A DNA stretch of 64,000 bases from Chlamydomonas sphaeroides (taxonomy: Eukaryota > Chlorophyta > Chlorophyceae > Chlamydomonadales > Chlamydomonadaceae), in NCBI GenBank assembly GCA_001662425.1, contig BDDC01000196.1, forward strand, positions 3,253 to 67,252. Direction: 5' to 3'. Under the pieces are notes generated by a model. The model did no database searches, was not told where the DNA came from, and saw only the letters and a program-made list of their open reading frames with translations. A program made the position numbers and the translations under genes. Shown here one piece after another: positions 47,001 to 58,365 of this stretch. Position 1 is the first letter of the stretch; each line of letters begins with the position of its first letter.

Positions 47001-49456
47001 GCTTGCAAGGGCGCATGCGCGCCTCCTCCAGCACCGCATTGCGGGGTAGTTGCATCCGCATCCTCAGCAGCAATAGCAGCGGCAACGTTAGCAGCAAGCC
47101 GGCAGTGCAGCATAGCTCGGGCCCTGAGCAGCGCAACGGGCGGCGGCCGTACGGCCGCGCCCCGCCCCGCCAACGCGCAGGCTGACGCCCGCCGCGCGCG
47201 TCTGCCAGCGACCCACACTCTCTCGCCTCTCGGTATGCCGCCGACCGAGCCTGCCGCACTCTGCCGCACCGGGAATGCAGCAATGCACCGCTTCTGCGGC
47301 GCGGCGGCAGCAGCCACATGCCAAGTCCGTAGCCAGCAGGCCCGCGCCTCCTTCCTGCTTCGCTGACCGGAGCCGCACCTCCGCCCCTCCGCGCCACATC
47401 CGCCACCGACGCTGCTCCCCTGCTGACGCGCGCTGCTTCGGGCCGGGCGCTGTGTCCTGGTTGGGACGCGCGCGCCGGTGCAGGTACGCCCCTGCCGCGC
47501 CGGCGGCTGCTGCCCTCTGCCGCTCTCAGCTCCTCGCAACGCCCACGCTGCTGCCCCACCGCTGACCGCCTCCGCTGCCACCCCTCCCCTCCCGTGCCGT
47601 CGCCCCACCCCGCCCCTCCCGTGCCTTCGGTCCTGGACACACCCATCTTCGTCTTCATCGCCGCCACGTCAACACCTCCACTAACACCTGCAACATCGGC
47701 AATTAGAGTTCTGGCAGCGCTACGCCCGCTACCTGGACAAGGCCGGCGACGCGGCGGCCGCCAAGGCGGCGCTGGACCGCGGCGTGCTGGGCTTCTGCAA
47801 GCGGCGGCCCGAGATGCACCTGTTTGCGGCGCACCACGCCGAGCAGCGCGGCGACATCGAGGCCGCCCGCGCCGTGTTCAAGGAGCTGCTAGGCAGCGTC
47901 GCGCCGCGGCTGCTCGAGGCCGTCACCGCGGCCGCCAACTTTGAACGGCGGCAGGTGCGTTGGCGCCAGCAGTGGCCCTGTGCAGGCGGCATGTGCGGCA
48001 TTCCCGTGGCTGGAACCTTCTATGTATGGCTGCCTCGCCTACTCCCACTCCCGGCCCCTGCCAAGCTGCGGTACAGTGCATTACTGCCTGGGTACGGTTG
48101 TCCGCGCCGCGCCCCACGGTAACTTATCCTGTTCGCCAGCTCCAATGGGCTTGATCCAGCGCGCTCGTTGCGCCCCTTCCTCCTCTCCCTCCCTCCCCCA
48201 ACGGCACCCACGACTAGGACACTACAATGGCGCCACACTCCCGTCCCACGGGCTTAAGGCAGCGCGCTCACTATCCACACTGCACGTCCCTCCCACCCCC
48301 CAGGGCAACATGGAGGCGGCCAGCGCCTACCTGCGCGAGCTCACCAGCGAGGAGCGCTCCAAGGACGGCTCCCGCATCTACCCCTTCCTGGCGATCCACT
48401 ATGCGCACTTCCTGCGCCGCCACGCTAACGACGTGCCTGCAGCGCGCAAGGTGCGGCGCAGGGCCCCTCGGCGGCCGGGGGCTTCTGTGCAGGGCAGGCG
48501 CCCTCAGCAGTGCCCCGTGTGTCCCGTCCTGCCTCTGACGCCGCACTCCCAACCCCAACCTCAACCCCTGCCGTCCTGCCCCTCAGGTGTTGGACGAGGC
48601 GCTGGAGCAGTGCTCGGCGGTGCGCAGCCTGTGGGAGGCGGCGGTGCACTTCGAGGAGCTGGTGGGCGGGGACGAGGCCGTGGCACGCGCGCTGGACCTG
48701 TACGACAGGTACGTCGCGGCTGGCAGAAGCGGGGCCGGGGGCCGGCACGTTTGCGCGTGATGCACAGGACGGCTAGTGCTCAAGCTGGCTGGCTGTCGCT
48801 TGCCAGGACGCCGGCGAGCTAGCGACCTGGCCTGCCTACCTGCCGCAACCGCATCCTTGCGAGCCAGCAACGCGTGCCACTCGTCTCTACGCGCCCACGC
48901 CGTCCGCAGCGCGCCTGAACTCGGCAGTGCTGTCCAGCACTCGCCAACCTGTTTCCCCCGCTCCCATCCACTCTGTCGCAGGTGCACCGCGCCGCCGCCC
49001 GAGGGCAGCGCCGCCGCCGCCGCCGCGGGCCGCGCGCTGTCGGAGCGCGACCGCGAGGAGCTGTCCTCGCGCGCCGTGGACTTTGCCGACATGTACGGCA
49101 GCCTGGCGCAGCTCAAGGCCGTCACGGAGCGCCACGCGCAGCGCTTCATGCTGCCCACCTCCGTGACCGCCGAGGCGCGCGCCGCTGCCAGCGGCAAGCG
49201 GCCCGCCGACACCCACGGCGGCGGCAGCGCCAGCAAGATGCAGCGGCACGAGCACCACATGCAGGCGGCGCCGCCGCCGCCCATGCCGCCGGCGGCGCCG
49301 ATGGCCGCTGCGTACGGGCACGGGCACGCGGCGTACGGGCATGCGGCGGCCGCGCCGGCGGCCGCCGCCTCGGCGTACGGATACGGGTACGGGTACGGCC
49401 AGGCGGGTTACGGAGGGTACGCCGCGTACGGCGGCTACTCGGGTTACGGCTACTGA
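44087..49456 (+). CDS. PRP39: PRP39, HAT-repeat U1 snRNP splicing factor
   Basis: Twelve exons: 44087-44186, 44277-44389, 44513-44745, 44885-45052, 45257-45293, 45518-45826, 46451-46561, 46701-46818, 47707-47954, 48304-48450, 48587-48708, 48982-49456, giving 726 residues. HAT (half-a-TPR) repeats are clear: AYDAFLTEYPLCYGYWKKYA, HVYERGVAATPYSCDMWAHY, GVAYVATDYSSHVLWDKYL, QLYNWIRYLDMVEARGD, EFWQRYARYLDKAGD and YPFLAIHYAHFLRRHANDV. Order and spacing fit PRP39/PRPF39, which joins the U1 snRNP and helps select 5' splice sites. Exon 6 adds a Lys/Ala/Glu-rich insert with AAEG repeats. The C-terminus is an unusual Gly/Tyr-rich tail (AYGYGYGYGQAGYGGYAAYG). Intron 8 (46819-47706) is the longest at 888 bp. 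Confidence 0.92.
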
Positions 49457-49996
49457 GTGGGGAGCGTTGTGCGGGGCGGCGGTCGGGCGTCGGCGGAGCT
49501 CGGGGCGGCTGGTTGACGTGTCGAGGGAAGGGGAGGGGGAACCGGAGGATCCCGGGCTGCTCTTCTATTCCGGATGGGGCCGGCGGAGCATGGGCATGCA
49601 ACCGGTGTGTGTGGGGTGGCGCTCGCCTGTGATGGGCCGTAAGACCGCTGATGTGGCGGTGCGCAAGCGAGTGTGTGAGGAGAGCATAAGGGCCGTGCTG
49701 GACACTTGACAGTGGACTCTGACGCGCTTTGAGCAGGCATTGCTGCGGAAACTTGATGAATGGGGCCTTGTAACGCGGCTCATGTCGCTGGATATGAAAG
49801 CTATCGTTGCGCCACTGCGAGGGTGACGACGCATGGTCTCAGAGAGGGGGCCGGGTACGTGCCGGCGGTTGCCGGCGCATTCATCGCCTGATTGGGAAGG
49901 AATGCGTCCAATTCCTCCAGTTGAGCTGCTAGCCACGCCATCCCCCGCTAACTACGCGCAGCCAGCAAGTATGCGCGCCTCAACGCCGAGCTGCCG
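49457..49996. other. PRP39 3' region and spacer to the next gene
   Basis: Contains a TGTAA at 49770-49774, 314 bp past the PRP39 stop, a plausible polyadenylation signal. The rest should be the promoter of the LON-domain gene. Confidence 0.5.
49770..49774 (+). terminator. TGTAA polyadenylation-type signal for PRP39
   Basis: The motif and its position downstream of the stop are the only support. Confidence 0.45.
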
Positions 49997-52900
49997 ATGC
50001 GCACCACAAGCCGATTTGCGACTAGCGCGGCACCGACTCGCGCTGCTCAGCGTCGCGCCACAACGACCTTCTTTAGCATGTGAGAATTGGGACGCTTGCA
50101 GCCAGCCGCTCCAGCCGCGACTCCTGTTGTGCGACATCCATCCCTCCATTTCGCAGGCCGCGCTGCCGCCACTGCAGCTGTGACGGTGCCTCACGAGCTT
50201 CCGTTGTTTCCGGTCCAACCCATTGGCGTGTTCCTGCCGGGTGAGCCGACCCCGACGACTGACGGCCACCCACTCGCGCACGGCTGGCCCCGGCCACTGA
50301 GGGCCGGGCCTCCGCCAGCCCCGTCGGCCCAAGCCCTGGCGTGCGGCCACCCACGCGAGACCGCCCTGTGACGCTGGGACTTGGGTGTTGCGGCGGTTCT
50401 GGAGCGCCGGACAGCCCGTGTGCGCAGCGGGGCTGCGAGCCACGCGGTATGTGTGAGCAGGCCGCCCACTGCCGCACGCCGCCTGGCTGCACCTGGCCGG
50501 CCTGCAGCCAACCTGCCTCCCCGCCCTGGCCTGCACCCGGGTCACCCGTATGCCCGTACCCTTGATCCGTACGGTGCGGCAGGCATGACTAAGACGCTGC
50601 ACCTGTACGAGCCGCACTTCATCTCGCTGGTGGAGGAGTGCCTGGCCACCGAGCACAAGCTGATGGCCACCGCCGTACTGGAGCCGTACATGGGTCCCGG
50701 CCAGCGGCAGGGCGAGAGCCAGGGCCAGGAGGGCGGCGGCCTGGGCCCGGGCCAGGAAGGCGAGGAGGGCCGCGGCGAGATGGGGCTGGGCTCCTTCGTG
50801 GGCGGCTACAACTTCGCGCTGTCGTGCGGCTGCCTGGTGCAGGTGCGCAGCTGTACGGCATGAGCTGTACGGCAGGGTGCAGATGTACGACAGATGGCGG
50901 TGCCAAGTGCCGGGAGCCGCGAGGCGGGCACCGCTTGCCCCTCCCATGGCCCTGACATGTGCTCGCGACCCTGGCCGTCCCCGCCTGCCACATGGCGCTC
51001 CACACGGCCGCAGGTGCTTAGCGCCAAGCCCTACACGGGCGGATACCTGGTAGGTCGTCCCCCTAGGGGGAAGGGGCAGTGGACTGTCACACGACCCATC
51101 GGCACGGCAGCGATGGGCCCAGGCCGCCGAGCATGGGGAAGCGCGCGTGTGAGGCGTGCGAGGGAGCGCGGCGCAGCGGGGTGGCAGTGGTGTGGCGGCG
51201 ACCGCGCGGAGACTATGGGCCTCAACAGCCGCAACTGCAGGGGCTGAGCTTGCCCCCGCCGCCGCACGCTGCCGCCTGCCCCCACGTCCCTCGCACTCCG
51301 GCTCCCTGCAGGTCCGCATCCGCGGCGAGGGGCGGCTAGGCATCAGCGGGCTGCCCCAGACGGGTCCTTACATGCGGGCGCAGGTGGGGCGGAGGCCGCA
51401 GTGTGAGCACATTGCTGTGCTGATGGCTCTTGTTTAGATAATTCTTCGTCAAGACATGGCGGGGATGCTTGGAGAAGGCGCAGGCCGGGGGAACCAGGCG
51501 GTAGGGCTGGGAGGTTGGGAGGCTCAGGCAAGAGCCTAAGCACTGCGTCCGTCCGGCCTGCCGTGCGAGCTCTTCCTCTTCAGTTTGGAGTTTTTAGCGC
51601 TCCTCATGCCGTACATGTACCGCAGTAACCGACACGCACGAGACTTCACGCATGCACACACGCTGCTGTCCCTGCCGCCCGCAACCCGTTCCCTCCCTCG
51701 CTCCGACAGGTGTACCCGCTACCCGACCAGCCGCCGTCGCGCAGCGCAGAGGAGCGGGCGGCGCTGCGGGTGCGCGCTGCGGAGCTGCAGGACATCATGC
51801 GGGTGGGGGCGGGGTGGAGGGGGACATGCGGGAGGGGCGCGTGCGTGCGTGCCTTGGCGAAGTGGGCACATGTGGTTGTGGGCGGGTGGAGAGGGGGTGC
51901 AAGGGGAGCGACAACAGCATGCGTGTGTGCGCTGGTCGTGCGTAGGAAGAAAGATGGGATGCATTCAGATGCACCCGTGCGGGAAGCAAAGCCCAGCGCC
52001 GCCTTGGAAGAACCCGAGGCCCGCCCGTACAGCCCTGTGTGTTTACGTTGTGTGACTGCATGTGCGCGGGCGCGTGCTTGTCTAGTCAGACAAGGCACTG
52101 GGATATGGTATGTGGCAGCATGGTCCTCGTACACGCCCCCGCGCCTTGCGCGCCCGCCACCCCTTCTGCTGCGTCCAGTGTGACATGTCTTCGTATGCTA
52201 ACGTGCTGATACGCTGTGCTGCCGTGTGTTGCGTGTCAACCCCATCCGGTGTCAACCCCCACAGGATGTGCAGAACCTGGCGTCCAAGTTCCGCTGCGAC
52301 GAGACAGCGGGACTGCAGCAGGCGATGCGCTGGATGTACGGCACACCGATCACTCCCGGCGTGGCGGAGCTGGGCCACAGCAGCAGCGGCGACGGGGGGG
52401 CCGAGGACGGGCCAAGCAGCAGCGGCGCTGATGCCAGCAGCGGCAGCAGCAGCGCGGGCGATGGGGCGGTGGAGCAGGCGGAGGCGGCGGCGGGCAGCTC
52501 TGGGGCGGCGGCGGCAGCGGCGTCTGCGCAGGGGCAAGGGCAGGGGCAAGGGCAAGGGCAGCCGGGGCAACATGCAGCTGCCGGGGAGGAGGAGGAGGAG
52601 GAGGTGCTGGAGCCGGAGGAGGCGGTGCGGCTGTCCTGGGCGGCGCTGCAGTGGCTGCCGCTGTCTACGGCCGAGGTGCGCACCACGCAAGGGGAAGGCA
52701 GCCCTGGTAACCTGTACTGCTTGCATCGGCAGCCCTGGCAACCCAAGTAATAACAGCGAGCTGTCGATACGTCGACGAATCAACTCGATGGGCCCTGTCG
52801 GCTCGGAGGAGCTGGCGAAGAGGAGCTGCAAGCAGCCGTCGGAGTCGGTGCCTGGCGAACGGCCACTGGCGACGTGCCGGTCGTTTGACGCTCGCGCCCC

Positions 52901-53088
52901 GCCCTCCCCACGCCCTCATCCCTCGTCGCTTCTTCCCTTAGGAGCGGCTACACATCGTTCGCTCCCGGCTGCTGGCCATGGACACGCGCGACACGGCGGC
53001 GCGCCTGGAGCTGGCGGTTGAGGCCATGGCGGCGGCGAGGGCCAGCCTGGCGGCCAAGGTGGCCATCAAGGGCGCTGGGGGCTTGTAG
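49997..53088 (+). CDS. LON substrate-binding (N-terminal) domain protein
   Basis: Core exons: 50157-50240, 50583-50842, 51014-51049, 51312-51383, 51710-51802, 52265-52675, 52942-53088. The first exon (49997-50051, MRTTSRFATSAAPTRAAQ) is tentative: it looks like an organellar transit peptide, but its donor (GTCGCG) is weak. With it the product is 385 residues. The family signature is HELPLFPVQPIGVFLPG, LHLYEPHFISLVEECL, then VGGYNFALSCGCLVQ, YTGGYLVRIRGEGRLGISG and VYPLPDQP, the PUA-like N-terminal domain of Lon proteases. No ATPase or Ser-Lys protease domain follows. Instead there is a helical C-terminal section interrupted by a Ser/Gly/Gln/Glu-rich loop encoded in exon 52265-52675. Stand-alone LON-domain proteins occur in bacteria and plastid-bearing eukaryotes, and their substrates are mostly unknown. 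Plastid targeting is inferred. Confidence 0.8.
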
Positions 53089-55390
53089 CGGGCAGGGGAT
53101 GGGTATAGCAGTGCGAGTACTGGCGTGGGGATATGTGGCTGGGTGCGGTCCCGGAAGGGCGCCGGCTGGGAGGTGGCGCGGGTGTGACGGTGTGCCAGAA
53201 CCCGGAAGGGGCTGGTGGAGGAGGACGTAGGAGGGCAGGGGGGGCAGGCGGGCGGGGCGGGGGGGAAGGGTGCGGAGTTTGGAGGGAGGGTTTGGAGGGA
53301 GGGTTTGGGGGAGAATCGCAATGCAAGCATTGAACCAGCGGCACGGCTTTGGAACGTTGTCAGGGTTCGTGAGGTCATGAAGTCGTGTGAGGTCTTGCCG
53401 TCAGCGTCGGCGAGGCAGGTGGCTGTGTGGCAGGTGTGGGTTAACGGCAGGCGCTGCTGGGAGCGTGGGAGGCCCAGGGCGGCGCGCGCGCTGCGCACCA
53501 GAACGAGTGCGTGTGTTGGTATTGTAACCGCTCAACCGGTCATGGATGGATTGTCGGATGCATAGGATTGCAGGTACGTACAGGTTCTTGACTATGTCTT
53601 TTTAACCGGTGTGTGCCTCGGCAGCCAGAGCCCCTCGGCGTCTCGCGCGCCTAGTTGCTGGTACCTTCCACGCCGGTCAATGACCACGGAGCGCGGGGGG
53701 GGATGGTAGGAGTGGGGTTGGATGTGACAGCGGACAGAAAGAATGACGACGTACAGGGGGATGTGTTACCGGGGGCCAGCAGGCAATGCCGGACCGCCTC
53801 TCCGCTTCCTGCACCCCATCAAGGGCGCGTCACGTGTCCGGCCTGCTCCGGTGGCTCCCGGGCCTGATAGAGCCCCGGCCCTCGATCCCCGGACGAACGG
53901 CGACTCGCCAGCAGCCAAGGCGAGCCACGTCCCCAAAACGTGCGCAGCGAAGCTACAACACACACATGCGAACGCCACGTCTTCCAAGCAGGCGTCTCGC
54001 ATACCAATACATGCTAACATGCAGGCCGGTGCTCGCCAGCGCCGCGCACGCACCCGGGGTGTCCGCGGCGTGGCGTCGCGCGGCAAGGCCACGCACCCCT
54101 GCCTCAGCTACCCTTCTCCGACTTCGACGCTGGTTGGCTACAGTGAATAGGCGATGCACCGCCGGCCCGCAGCGCTGCGTACAGCGCACACGCGTCTACA
54201 ACGCGGCGGCCGGACGGCCCGAGCCGTCGCTCCCAGGGCAGCCGCCGGTTCACAAGCGGGCGCAAGCGCAAGCGCGAGGCCCCCGGGTCGGCTACCGGAG
54301 CTCCCGGTGCCGCAAGCGGCACGGCTGTCGGCTTATTGATGAACTTCTTGAAGGCCCGAAACCCAATGGCCCGAGCGGGAGGAACCGCCTGGGCTTGTGC
54401 AGTGCAGTGCAGCAGCGACGGTGCATGCCGTGGACCTGCAGCCGCCGCTGGTGCACTGCCTTCACGGCCCTGCCTCGCCCAGGGCGCCGCCGCAGCCGCG
54501 CGCCGCGCGCGCGGCCGTCGCATGCGCCCTCCGCCTGCAATGCGCACTTATGCAACAACGACACCAACATCAACAACCGAACAATGTCAACCGTCTCAGC
54601 CAACTACCTACCCGCCCAGACCACCCACGCGGGCGGGCCATGGGCAGCCCCGCCGCTCCCCGCGCCAGCCGCATGGCCTCGGCGCCACACGCGGCCCGAC
54701 CCACATGGAGGCTGAGGCCGGCGCCGCAGCACGCGGCTCGGGGGCAGGGGCGGGCTTATTCGCACAGCCGGCGGATCGGGCCGGCGCCACCGCGCCGCAG
54801 GGCGCAGCGGCGTGCCGCACGGCCGGCGGCAGCCAAGCAAGGCCTCTAGAACTGGATGCGCTCGCCCGCGAGGGGCGCCGTTCGTTTGCGCTGCGCTACC
54901 TGGAGCTAATGTTGGGTCCCCCGGGCGGACTCATGAGCGGGCTGCGCTTATGTACGTATAAGTATGCGCTAAGAAGCAGTCGGCCATGCGGCCAAGCAAC
55001 CATGCGGGCAGAATGAAGCAGTGCGTATGCAGTCGTAGCCCCGACGCTGGCCGAATGCGAGGATGACGCTAGCCGCCCAGCGCCACAAACCCCCAGATCC
55101 CTGGCGGCCGCTGCGCGGCCCTCTCGTGTCAGTGTCACTCTTCCCTCCAACTCGGAACAGTATCGCCGTCCTCTCTTCGTGTCGAGCGCTCGAGCCCTCC
55201 CATGGCGAGCCCACGCCATAAACTTGCCCGCCGCCGGGCGCTGCATCCGCGTCAGCGGCTGCCGCCCAGCGGCCCAATTCAAGTGGCGCCAAGAGGCCGC
55301 CCGCTCCGGCAGCGGACGCCGGCCCCAGCGCCGCCGACTGGCAGCCCCGAACGCTGGCCCAGCGGCGGCGCCAGCCCGGGCGCCAGCCGG
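53089..55390. other. Convergent intergenic region, no gene seen
   Basis: This 2.3 kb separates the stops of the LON-domain gene and the unrecognised gene at 55391. A TGTAA at 53523-53527 lies 435 bp past the LON-domain stop and may end that transcript. Long open frames around 53786-54715 have no domain or plausible codon pattern and are not called. Confidence 0.45.
53523..53527 (+). terminator. TGTAA polyadenylation-type signal for the LON-domain gene
   Basis: The motif and its position are the only support. Confidence 0.4.
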
Positions 55391-57292
55391 CTAGCAGCAG
55401 CGCTGCGGCGGCGTCACGTTGACTGGGTGGCTCAGCGCGCCCTTCGTGTCCAGCGTGATGACGGTGCCCGGCGGCATGTGACGCACCGACAGGTACGCGT
55501 GGCCGTTGACGTGGTGGATGGCGGGCTGGCCGGCGGCGTCCAGCTGGCGTGGCGGGCGGCAGAGGAACAGGCGGGAGCGCGGGACGTCAGCAGCCATGAA
55601 CCCGGCCGGTCGCATGCCCCGGCCGCGGCTCCCGCTGCAGCAAATGCAGCGCCCCCAGCAACCAGGAGCAACAGCAGCGAGGCAGGGCAGGGCAGGGCAG
55701 GGCAGGGCAGGGCAGGGCAGGGCAGGGCAGGGCAGGGCAGGGCANNNNNNNNNNNNNNNNNNNNNNNNNNNNNNNNNNNNNNNNNNNNNNNNNNNNNNNN
55801 NNNNNNNNNNNNNNNNNNNNNNNNNNNNNNNNNNNNNNNNNNNNNNNNNNNNNNNNNNNNNNNNNNNNNNNNNNNNNNNNNNNNNNNNNNNNNNNNNNNN
55901 NNNNNNNNNNNNNNNNNNNNNNNNNNNNNNNNNNNNNNNNNNNNNNNNNNNNNNNNNNNNNNNNNNNNNNNNNNNNNNNNNNNNNNNNNNNNNNNNNNNN
56001 NNNNNNNNNNNNNNNNNNNNNNNNNNNNNNNNNNNNNNNNNNNNNNNNNNNNNNNNNNNNNNNNNNNNNNNNNNNNNNNNNNNNNNNNNNNNNNNNNNNN
56101 NNNNNNNNNNNNNNNNNNNNNNNNNNNNNNNNNNNNNNNNNNNNNNNNNNNNNNNNNNNNNNNNNNNNNNNNNNNNNNNNNNNNNNNNNNNNNNNNNNNN
56201 NNNNNNNNNNNNNNNNNNNGCAGGGCGCACTCACGCGGCCGCGTGGCTGACTCACCAGGTCGACGCTGCAGGCGCTGCCCGCCAGCTCCACGTGGGATCC
56301 CACCAGCACGCACTCGACGTCGCCCGCCAGGCACGGCTCGTCGGCGACAACCACACAGCCCGACTCGGCCGCCGCCGCCGCGACGGCGGACAGCAGCGCG
56401 TCGTCGCGGCTGCTCAGCGGCGAGGCCGCCGACGCCATCGAGGGGTTGGCGGAGGCGCCGGGGCTGCCGCTGACGGAGGCCATGGAGGCGAACGAGGCGA
56501 CGGAGGCGCAGGCGGTGGTGGCGTGGCCGTCGGCGTCGAGCAGGTCCAGACGGGCGCCGGGTAGGAGCCGGGCGACGAGGTGGTCGCCGCGGCGGGTGAT
56601 GGTGGCAGGGCCGATGACGCGGTAGCTGGGGGGGGCGGGGGGGACAGGGAGGCAGGGGAGAGAGACTGTGTGTGTGTTTGGTCGGGCGGGGGTGACGAGA
56701 TGGGCGACGGGCCCGGGGGGCGTGGGCAGGCGAGCGCGGGTGGAGGAGGGGAGAGAGGTTGCAGCGGCTCGAGGTGTGCTCACCAGCCGTGTGCTGTGAC
56801 GCCGCAGTTAGCAGGGTTGGTGTGGGAGCCGCCGGTCAGCAGCTCAGCATCATGCGCGTGGCTGGCAGCTGCCGTGGACCCGCCGACGGTGGCCGATGCG
56901 GGACCCACGCTCGGCAGTCGCGAAGAGTCCTGGTATTGCTTGAAGTGCTGCGCGTAAGTGTCCTGCTCGTAGAACGGCTGGCGAGCTGGCGCGCGGTCAG
57001 CATGCCGAGCAGGCGCGGGTGGCGCCGACACAGGAGGTGTCTCAGCACGAACATTTAGGCGTCCTGCAGGCAGGTTACGGTAAGCGGTGCTCGGTTTGGC
57101 GCTTGCCAAAATGATGCCGACACGTTTTCGGATTCTCGATTGCGCAGACCACACTCACCAGCTCGGCAAAAGGAGCCGTGCGCGGGCTGCCGTTGCGATC
57201 GGAGAGTCTGCAAGGTCGGCAACGCACGTTCAAGGCGAGCTCTTACTGTGCCAGGGCGTGCGCGGCGACCTGCTCACCACTGAGGAGCGCAT
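55391..57292 (-). CDS. Unrecognised 288-residue protein ending in Cys-Cys
   Basis: Five exons: 57292-57278, 57207-57159, 57063-56784, 56625-56256, 55543-55391. All phases agree, from ATG CGC TCC TCA GTG (15-bp first exon) to a TAG at 55393. I do not recognise the family. Residues 35-110 are Pro/Ala-rich with an aromatic, Gln-rich patch (FYEQDTYAQHFKQYQDSSR). The C-terminal half reads like a small beta-rich domain: CYRVIGPATITRRGDHLVAR, CVVVADEPCLAGDVECVLVG, YLSVRHMPPGTVITLDTKG, SHPVNVTPPQRCC. The terminal Cys pair could be lipidated. The N gap lies in the last intron, and exons 4 and 5 are both phase 0 at the junction, so the protein may be complete, but an exon hidden in the gap cannot be excluded. 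Confidence 0.6.
55679..55744. repeat. GGCAG pentanucleotide microsatellite at the edge of an assembly gap
   Basis: Thirteen or so GGCAG units run directly into the N run, and the other edge of the gap also begins GCAGGGC. The array very likely caused the gap. Confidence 0.95.
55745..56219. other. Assembly gap (475 N) inside an intron
   Basis: Lies in the intron between 56255 and 55544 of the unrecognised gene and is preceded by a GGCAG array. Confidence 0.95.
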
Positions 57293-58365
57293 GGTGCACA
57301 GCGTGTGAAAGAGATCTGATGCAGGCTTCGCATGTAACGCTCAGGGAGCGTTTGCGGGCACAATCGACTCAACAATTTCTTGTTGCGCGGAAGGGGAAAC
57401 GTGTGCAGGAAGAACGTGTGGGCTCTGTGTGATTCACCTGTATGTAAGGAAGTTGCGCGAGCAGTGTTTCTTTGCGCAGGCTGCGGGCTTTTTGCTGGCG
57501 CGTGCCCCCCGCCGGCGGTTGGTGCCGTTCCGGTACCGAGCACGGCCTGCCCGACCATCTCGAAACGCCTCCGCTTCACGGCCTCCTTGAGCTATGCGAC
57601 CTATCTACCGGCTACGAGGGGCCGTCCGGGCATGGGTTCACGGCCGCCCAGCTTGCCGGGCGTTCGACGGCATTCCCGTCGCGTGCAGAACAGGTTACAT
57701 CGCGCTCCGACTGGCGCAGCAATGATTGACTCATTCAAATCGACCGCGCAGCGGCTGGGCGTCGCCGCCGGAGCGCAAAGCGACATCGGTCCCGGAATGG
57801 CGCGCAAGTTGGCCTGCGTCGGGCAAGCTAGCCGGGAACTCGCTGACATAACTCCCTCACGTATGCGCTGGCGGATGTCTGCTGTACACGCTATCGGCCC
57901 AGGCCACTCCCAGCGCCCGGCACCCAGCTCAGCCCGAGGGTTGCGCGTCACGCGTTACCCCTCCCCGCCTCGGAATGGGCGCGAGGCCCCAGCCCTTAAA
58001 CTGTCGGCCGCTACCTGTGCTCCCTCACAGCTTTGCGCGACAACAAGCGATCTCCAGCTCCCACTCCCACAGCTCACAGCACCCTCGGCAAGCCTCTCTA
58101 CCACCCCGGCCGTGAGTCACCAAAGCACCCCCGCGGCCTGCCCCTGCGCCTACCGCCCCGCACTTCGCCCGGCGCCCGCGCATCGCGCTCGCAGCCCTTC
58201 CCCACCACCCGGCGTTGCCGCCGCAGCCGCGGCCGCTCCTCGCACGCAGCCCGTTCCGGAGGCGGCACGCGCCGCCGTGTGCGTTACGCCTTCGCGCCGC
58301 CCGCCCTGCTGCCGCGTGCAGGGCCCCTGCACCGCACTCGCGTTCGACGCCGCGCCTCGCCGCCA
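57293..58365. promoter_or_regulatory. Divergent 5' region between the unrecognised and LEA-like genes
   Basis: This 1.07 kb between divergent start codons must hold both promoters. It contains no supported coding exon. A CT/GC-rich stretch precedes the LEA-like ATG. Confidence 0.4.

Noticed and set aside
53786..54715. 309-codon plus-strand frame
   Set aside because: No recognisable motif and competing frames of similar length on both strands; typical of GC-rich noncoding DNA.
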